A stretch of DNA of 64,000 bases from Fontibacter flavus (GTDB lineage Bacteria > Bacteroidota > Bacteroidia > Cytophagales > Cyclobacteriaceae), in contig NZ_JBHLWI010000036.1 of assembly GCF_042432905.1 (NCBI RefSeq), positions 1 to 64,000 on the forward strand. Reading direction: 5' to 3'. Of this stretch, positions 60,053 through 64,000 are shown piece after piece. Within the stretch, counting starts at the first letter, position 1. Each line of letters begins with the position of its first letter. A program made the translations under genes and the position numbers. The notes under the pieces are model-generated. The model was not told the origin of the DNA, did no database searches, and saw nothing but the letters and a program-made list of their open reading frames with translations.

Positions 60053-62494
60053 ATGTCCGATCCAGCGAAGATAGTCCCTCAAAAAGAAATTTCCTCCTGT
60101 TACCATTGCGGTGAGGCCTGTAAAGACGAAATTCTACATTTCGACGGGAAAGAATTTTGCTGTACCGGTTGTAAGCTGGTATATGAGGTGCTGAATGAAA
60201 ATGACCTTTGCAATTATTATGAAATTGCGGATCAGCCTGGTCTAAGTCAGAAATCCAAATCCGGCAGAGATAATAGGTTTGATTATCTGGATGATGAAGA
60301 CATCATCCGAAGACTGGTTGATTTTCAGAATGAAGAAGAAACACATGTCACCTTTACGATTCCTTTGATCCACTGTGCTTCCTGTATTTGGCTTTTGGAA
60401 AATTTACATAAGCTGCATCCCGGAATTGTATCAGGACGGGTGGAGTTCATCAAGAAAAAAGTTCAGGTTAAGTATTACCAATCTAAAATCAGCCTTAAAG
60501 AACTTGTTCAGTTATTGTCCAGGATAGGTTATGAGCCTACGATCAACCTTGCAGATGTTGACAAAAAGAAAGTACAGGTCTCTGATAAAAAACTGATCTA
60601 TAAACTAGCTGTTGCCGGTTTTTGCTTTGGCAATATGATGTTATTTTCTTTGCCCGAATACTTTGCGGAAGCAGAATTATTGGGGGAAGGTTTTAAGAAA
60701 ACTTTCAACTACCTGAATGTGATGTTAGCCTTGCCTGTTTTTTTCTTTGCAGCTACTGACTATTACCGATCAGCATGGCTTTCTATCCGCAACAAAGCAG
60801 TAAATATGGACGTGCCTATCGCGATCGGTATCGTTACCCTTTTTGCGTACAGCCTTTATGATATCTTTATTTTAGGGAATGAAGGGTATATGGATACCTT
60901 GGGAGGGTTGTTGTTTTTCTTGTTGATTGGGAAATATTATCAACAAAAGACGTATGACACCCTATCTTTTGACAGGGATTACAAATCTTATTTCCCGATA
61001 GCAGTGACCAAATTGGTCAGAAATGAAGAAGAGGTAATCCCTTTGATCAAATTGCATGTAGGAGACATTATCAAAGTAAGGAATGAAGAGCTGATTCCTG
61101 CGGACAGCATACTTCTGGAGGGCGAGGCATTTATTGATTATTCTTTCGTCACCGGAGAGGAAGTTCCGGTAGCCAAAAGAAAAGGAGAACTTGTCTATGC
61201 CGGTGGCAGGCAAAAAGGGAAGGCGATTACGCTGACCGTCCAAAAATCTCCTTCTCAGGGATATCTTACTGACCTTTGGAACAATGAGTCATTTGAGAAG
61301 GAAAAGGCTAATGGATTAGAGTCTTTGGCAAATAGGATTTCCGGGAAATTCACTTTTACCGTTCTGTTTATTGCTTTTGCAGCACTTGTCTATTGGGTAT
61401 GGGCTGGAAATGTTTCCCTTGGTGTGCTGTCATTTACATCTGTTTTGATCATAACCTGTCCTTGTGCTTTAGCCATGTCCACGCCATTTACCTTGGGCAA
61501 TACATTAAGGGTTTTTGGTCAGGGGAAATTTTACCTGAAAAATTCCCATGTGATCGAGAAACTGGCTAAAGTGGACACTGTTGTTTTTGACAAAACAGGC
61601 ACCCTTACTGCGCCATCACAAGCATCAGTGAAGTATTATGGGGAGCCTCTTTCTGAAGAATCCAAGTCTTTGATCAAGGCTATGGTCAGCCATTCTGTGC
61701 ATGCTTTGAGTAATAGGATTAATACTTGGCTGGAAAACATCAAGGCAGCCCAGGTATCGACTGAGGTTGAGGAAATATCAGGAAAAGGTTTGCAAACCGT
61801 ATATAAAGGTCAAATGATCAAACTGGGGTCTGCGGATTTTGTAGGAGCGCGAAATAAGGGACTTCCTGAAGGAGGGAACCTTGTATTCTTTGCTGTAGAG
61901 GAAATGGTTCTGGGGTATTTCTTTATCCAAAGTGGATTAAGACAAGGGGTTGAAAAAGTAGTGGCTTCCATCCAAGATGTAAAACAGGTCCATATTTTAT
62001 CAGGTGATCAGGATCATGAGCGTGAAAATCTTAAAAAGGTTTTTGGGAATGCCATTCGGATGAATTTCAATCAAAGTCCAAATGATAAATTAAGCTATAT
62101 CCAAAGCCTGAATAAAAAAGGAGCCAATACCCTGATGATCGGAGATGGTTTGAATGATGCTGGAGCATTAAGGGCAAGTCAGGTGGGCATAGCCCTGACC
62201 GATAAGATCACAAATTTCTCTCCTGCTTCCGATGCGATCATGGATGCGCAAATGTTGCATAAACTCCCTGCCTTTTTGGATTTCACCAAAACGAGCAGGA
62301 ATATCATCAAGGCAAGTTTTGGCTTGAGCTTTACCTACAATTTAATCGGGATCTACTTTGCTGTTCAGGGATTGGTCAGTCCGGTTTTTTGTGCCATACT
62401 GATGCCGATCAGCAGTATTTCGGTGGTAATATTCACTACCCTTTCCACTAACTATTTGGCTTATAAGAGAGGCCTTAAAGAAAAAATCTGGTAA
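60053..62494 (+). CDS. ccoI: cbb3 oxidase copper-exporting P-type ATPase CcoI/FixI
   Basis: An 813-aa heavy-metal P1B-ATPase. The N-terminal cysteine-rich segment CYHCGEAC ... CCTGC is found in CcoI/FixI-type pumps. The heavy-metal-associated motif is HCASCIW (His107-Cys111). Membrane domains include the transport CPC (Cys469-Pro-Cys471), the phosphorylation motif DKTGTLT (Asp513) and the hinge GDGLNDAGAL. It supplies copper to the periplasmic side for assembly of the cbb3 oxidase CuB centre. First gene of the operon with ccoS and ccoN; a CRP/FNR-type palindrome lies upstream. Confidence 0.93.
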   Translation: MSDPAKIVPQKEISSCYHCGEACKDEILHFDGKEFCCTGCKLVYEVLNENDLCNYYEIADQPGLSQKSKSGRDNRFDYLDDEDIIRRLVDFQNEEETHVTFTIPLIHCASCIWLLENLHKLHPGIVSGRVEFIKKKVQVKYYQSKISLKELVQLLSRIGYEPTINLADVDKKKVQVSDKKLIYKLAVAGFCFGNMMLFSLPEYFAEAELLGEGFKKTFNYLNVMLALPVFFFAATDYYRSAWLSIRNKAVNMDVPIAIGIVTLFAYSLYDIFILGNEGYMDTLGGLLFFLLIGKYYQQKTYDTLSFDRDYKSYFPIAVTKLVRNEEEVIPLIKLHVGDIIKVRNEELIPADSILLEGEAFIDYSFVTGEEVPVAKRKGELVYAGGRQKGKAITLTVQKSPSQGYLTDLWNNESFEKEKANGLESLANRISGKFTFTVLFIAFAALVYWVWAGNVSLGVLSFTSVLIITCPCALAMSTPFTLGNTLRVFGQGKFYLKNSHVIEKLAKVDTVVFDKTGTLTAPSQASVKYYGEPLSEESKSLIKAMVSHSVHALSNRINTWLENIKAAQVSTEVEEISGKGLQTVYKGQMIKLGSADFVGARNKGLPEGGNLVFFAVEEMVLGYFFIQSGLRQGVEKVVASIQDVKQVHILSGDQDHERENLKKVFGNAIRMNFNQSPNDKLSYIQSLNKKGANTLMIGDGLNDAGALRASQVGIALTDKITNFSPASDAIMDAQMLHKLPAFLDFTKTSRNIIKASFGLSFTYNLIGIYFAVQGLVSPVFCAILMPISSISVVIFTTLSTNYLAYKRGLKEKIW

Positions 62495-62496
62495 AC

Positions 62497-62679
62497 ATGG
62501 AAGTCATATTTATACTAATTGCCATCAGTTTGATTCTAGCGGGGTCGTTTTTGTTTCTCTTTTTCAGAGCGATGAAAGGAGGACAATTTGATGACAATCA
62601 TACACCGGCCATTAGGATCCTGTTTGATAACGAAAAGAAAACCAAAAATAAAAAAGTACCATCAACTAAATCGAAGTAA
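62497..62679 (+). CDS. ccoS: cbb3 oxidase assembly protein CcoS
   Basis: A 60-aa one-helix membrane protein: MEVIFILIAISLILAGSFLFLFFRAMKGGQFDD is the CcoS hallmark, with a basic tail (KKTKNKKVPSTKSK). It assists cofactor insertion into cbb3 oxidase. It starts 2 bp after ccoI and ends 2 bp before ccoN, so the three are translationally linked. Confidence 0.93.
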   Translation: MEVIFILIAISLILAGSFLFLFFRAMKGGQFDDNHTPAIRILFDNEKKTKNKKVPSTKSK

Positions 62680-62681
62680 CT

Positions 62682-64000
62682 ATGTCAGGAACAACACTGG
62701 AACAGTTCAATTACGATAATAAAATCGTAAAGTACTTCGGGGTCGCCACCATTGCTTGGGGCCTCGTCGGAATGTTGGTAGGTGTGATTGCAGCCACCCA
62801 GCTCTTTCTACCGGAAGCCAACATGGGTAATCCCTATACTACATTTGGAAGGATCAGACCGCTTCATACCAATGCGGTGATTTTTGCATTTGTAGGGAAT
62901 GCCATCTTTGCAGGGATCTATTATTCTATGCCAAGATTATTGAAAGCCCCAATGTGGAGCAAAACGCTTAGCTGGATCAATTTTTGGGGCTGGCAGTTCA
63001 TCATTCTATTAGCGGCAATTACCCTTCCTTTGGGTTTAACAACTTCTAAGGAATACGCGGAATTAGAATGGCCAATTGATATTCTCATTGCTTTGGTATG
63101 GGTAGCATTTGGAGCGAACATGATTGGAACAATGATCAAAAGAAGAGAAAAACACTTGTATGTTGCCATTTGGTTTTACCTGGCTTCTTTTGTGACGGTT
63201 GCAGTGCTGCACATTTTCAACTCTTTGGCACTTCCTGTATCCTTCTTTAAAAGTTATTCTGCTTATGCAGGAGTTCAGGATGCCCTTGTCCAGTGGTGGT
63301 ATGGACACAATGCTGTTGCATTTTTCTTGACCACGCCTTTCTTGGGATTGATGTACTATTACTTACCAAAAGCAGCCAATAGACCTGTTTATTCCTATAA
63401 ACTTTCGATTGTTCACTTTTGGTCTCTGATTTTTCTTTATATCTGGGCAGGACCTCACCATTTGTTATACACTGCATTGCCAGAATGGGCCCAGGTGTTA
63501 GGGGTGGTCTTCTCAGTAATGTTGATAGCTCCATCTTGGGGCGGTATGGTCAATGGCTTGCTTACCCTAAGAGGTGCTTGGGATAAGGTAAGGGTTGACC
63601 CAATTTTGAAATTTATGGTGGTGGCTGTGACAGCTTATGGTATGGCCACATTTGAAGGACCAATGCTTTCCCTGAAAAATGTCAATGCCATTGCTCACTA
63701 TACTGACTGGATTGTAGCCCACGTGCATATTGGTGGTTTGGGTTGGAATGGTTTCTTCACCTTTGCCATGTTGTACTGGTTATGGCCAAGGATGTGGAAG
63801 ACCACGCTATACTCTACAAAATTAGCAAACACCCACTTTTGGATGGGTACTTTGGGTATCATTTTCTATGCGCTTCCAATGTATGTGGCTGCTTTGACCC
63901 AGTCTTTGATGTGGAAAGAATTCAGTGAAGCAGGTAGGTTAGCCTATCCAAACTTCCTGGAAACTGTTATTCAGATTGTGCCAATGTATATGCTAAGAGC
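62682..64000 (+). CDS. ccoN: cbb3-type cytochrome c oxidase subunit I, truncated by the window end
   Basis: The first 439 codons of CcoN (MSGTTLEQFNYDNKIVKYFGV..., hand-translated). Heme and copper ligands are visible: His in RPLHTNAVIF (low-spin heme), WWYGHNAVAFF and GPHHLLYT (CuB histidines), and IAHYTDWIVAHVHIGGLGW (heme b3 and b). Multiple transmembrane helices. It is the catalytic subunit of the high-affinity terminal oxidase. In Cytophagales CcoN is often fused to CcoO; the window ends before this can be seen. Starts 2 bp after ccoS. Confidence 0.93.
   Translation, partial: MSGTTLEQFNYDNKIVKYFGVATIAWGLVGMLVGVIAATQLFLPEANMGNPYTTFGRIRPLHTNAVIFAFVGNAIFAGIYYSMPRLLKAPMWSKTLSWINFWGWQFIILLAAITLPLGLTTSKEYAELEWPIDILIALVWVAFGANMIGTMIKRREKHLYVAIWFYLASFVTVAVLHIFNSLALPVSFFKSYSAYAGVQDALVQWWYGHNAVAFFLTTPFLGLMYYYLPKAANRPVYSYKLSIVHFWSLIFLYIWAGPHHLLYTALPEWAQVLGVVFSVMLIAPSWGGMVNGLLTLRGAWDKVRVDPILKFMVVAVTAYGMATFEGPMLSLKNVNAIAHYTDWIVAHVHIGGLGWNGFFTFAMLYWLWPRMWKTTLYSTKLANTHFWMGTLGIIFYALPMYVAALTQSLMWKEFSEAGRLAYPNFLETVIQIVPMYMLR

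Overview
The window is an ordinary-looking chromosomal segment of a Bacteroidota bacterium, most likely Cytophagales and close to Cyclobacteriaceae (Algoriphagus/Belliella/Aquiflexum-like). This placement is an inference. It rests on type III glutamine synthetase, a Lacal_2735-family protein, a cbb3 oxidase cluster led by ccoI-ccoS-ccoN, RNase Y next to zapA, moderate-to-low GC content, almost no Shine-Dalgarno sites, and promoters of the Bacteroidota TTTG/TAnnTTTG type. I found no tRNA or rRNA gene, CRISPR array, insertion sequence, prophage or origin.

Layout. 0-7.3 kb: tRNA methylthiotransferase mtaB, GSIII, a LacI-type regulator, and a ROK sugar kinase convergent with a ROK repressor. 7.4-11.1 kb: exported low-complexity and MORN-like repeat proteins plus a tiny cytosolic protein. 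11.1-15.4 kb: fabH and a run of hydrolase/repair genes (MBL, yedK, yheT). 15.5-19 kb: pyruvate dehydrogenase E2, hslV, a DUF4349 lipoprotein. 19-23.4 kb: a decayed zone with a flavin amine oxidase pseudogene, a TetR-ABC1 kinase pair, intergenic repeats and an orphan outer-membrane-like protein. 23.6-26.3 kb: translation genes rplM-rpsI-rpsB-tsf. 26.4-32.5 kb: rluA-type synthase, a HipA-like kinase/DUF3037 pair, a PhoR-PhoB-like system, DUF3108, recA. 32.5-42.4 kb: MacB-type permease, queA, ispD, a LiaF-like/LytS/LytTR envelope-sensing operon, DUF2795, DUF349, ettA and two tiny membrane proteins.

42.4-49 kb holds the most notable system: a complete, uninterrupted six-gene ebo cluster (eboA-B-C-D-E-F), tightly packed on the minus strand. 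It combines an EboA protein, a TatD-like metal hydrolase, a UbiA-like membrane prenyltransferase, a sugar-phosphate-cyclase/dehydroquinate-synthase homologue, a TIM-barrel protein and a phosphodiesterase-fold protein. The mix suggests synthesis and membrane handling or export of a cyclitol-like, lipid-linked metabolite. Ebo genes are known from scytonemin precursor export in cyanobacteria, but no scytonemin genes are present here. By eye, EboF lacks several canonical metal ligands of its superfamily.

49-58.4 kb: an aminotransferase divergent from eboA, a zinc phospholipase C-like protein, rpsT, radC, DUF1684, then pheT, a coiled-coil protein, zapA and rny. 58.4-64 kb: an MtfA-like peptidase, an unknown protein and the cbb3 oxidase assembly/structural genes (ccoI, ccoS, ccoN cut by the window end). 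The unknown gene and ccoI each carry a closely matching 22-bp CRP/FNR-type palindrome upstream, so they look like members of one low-oxygen regulon.
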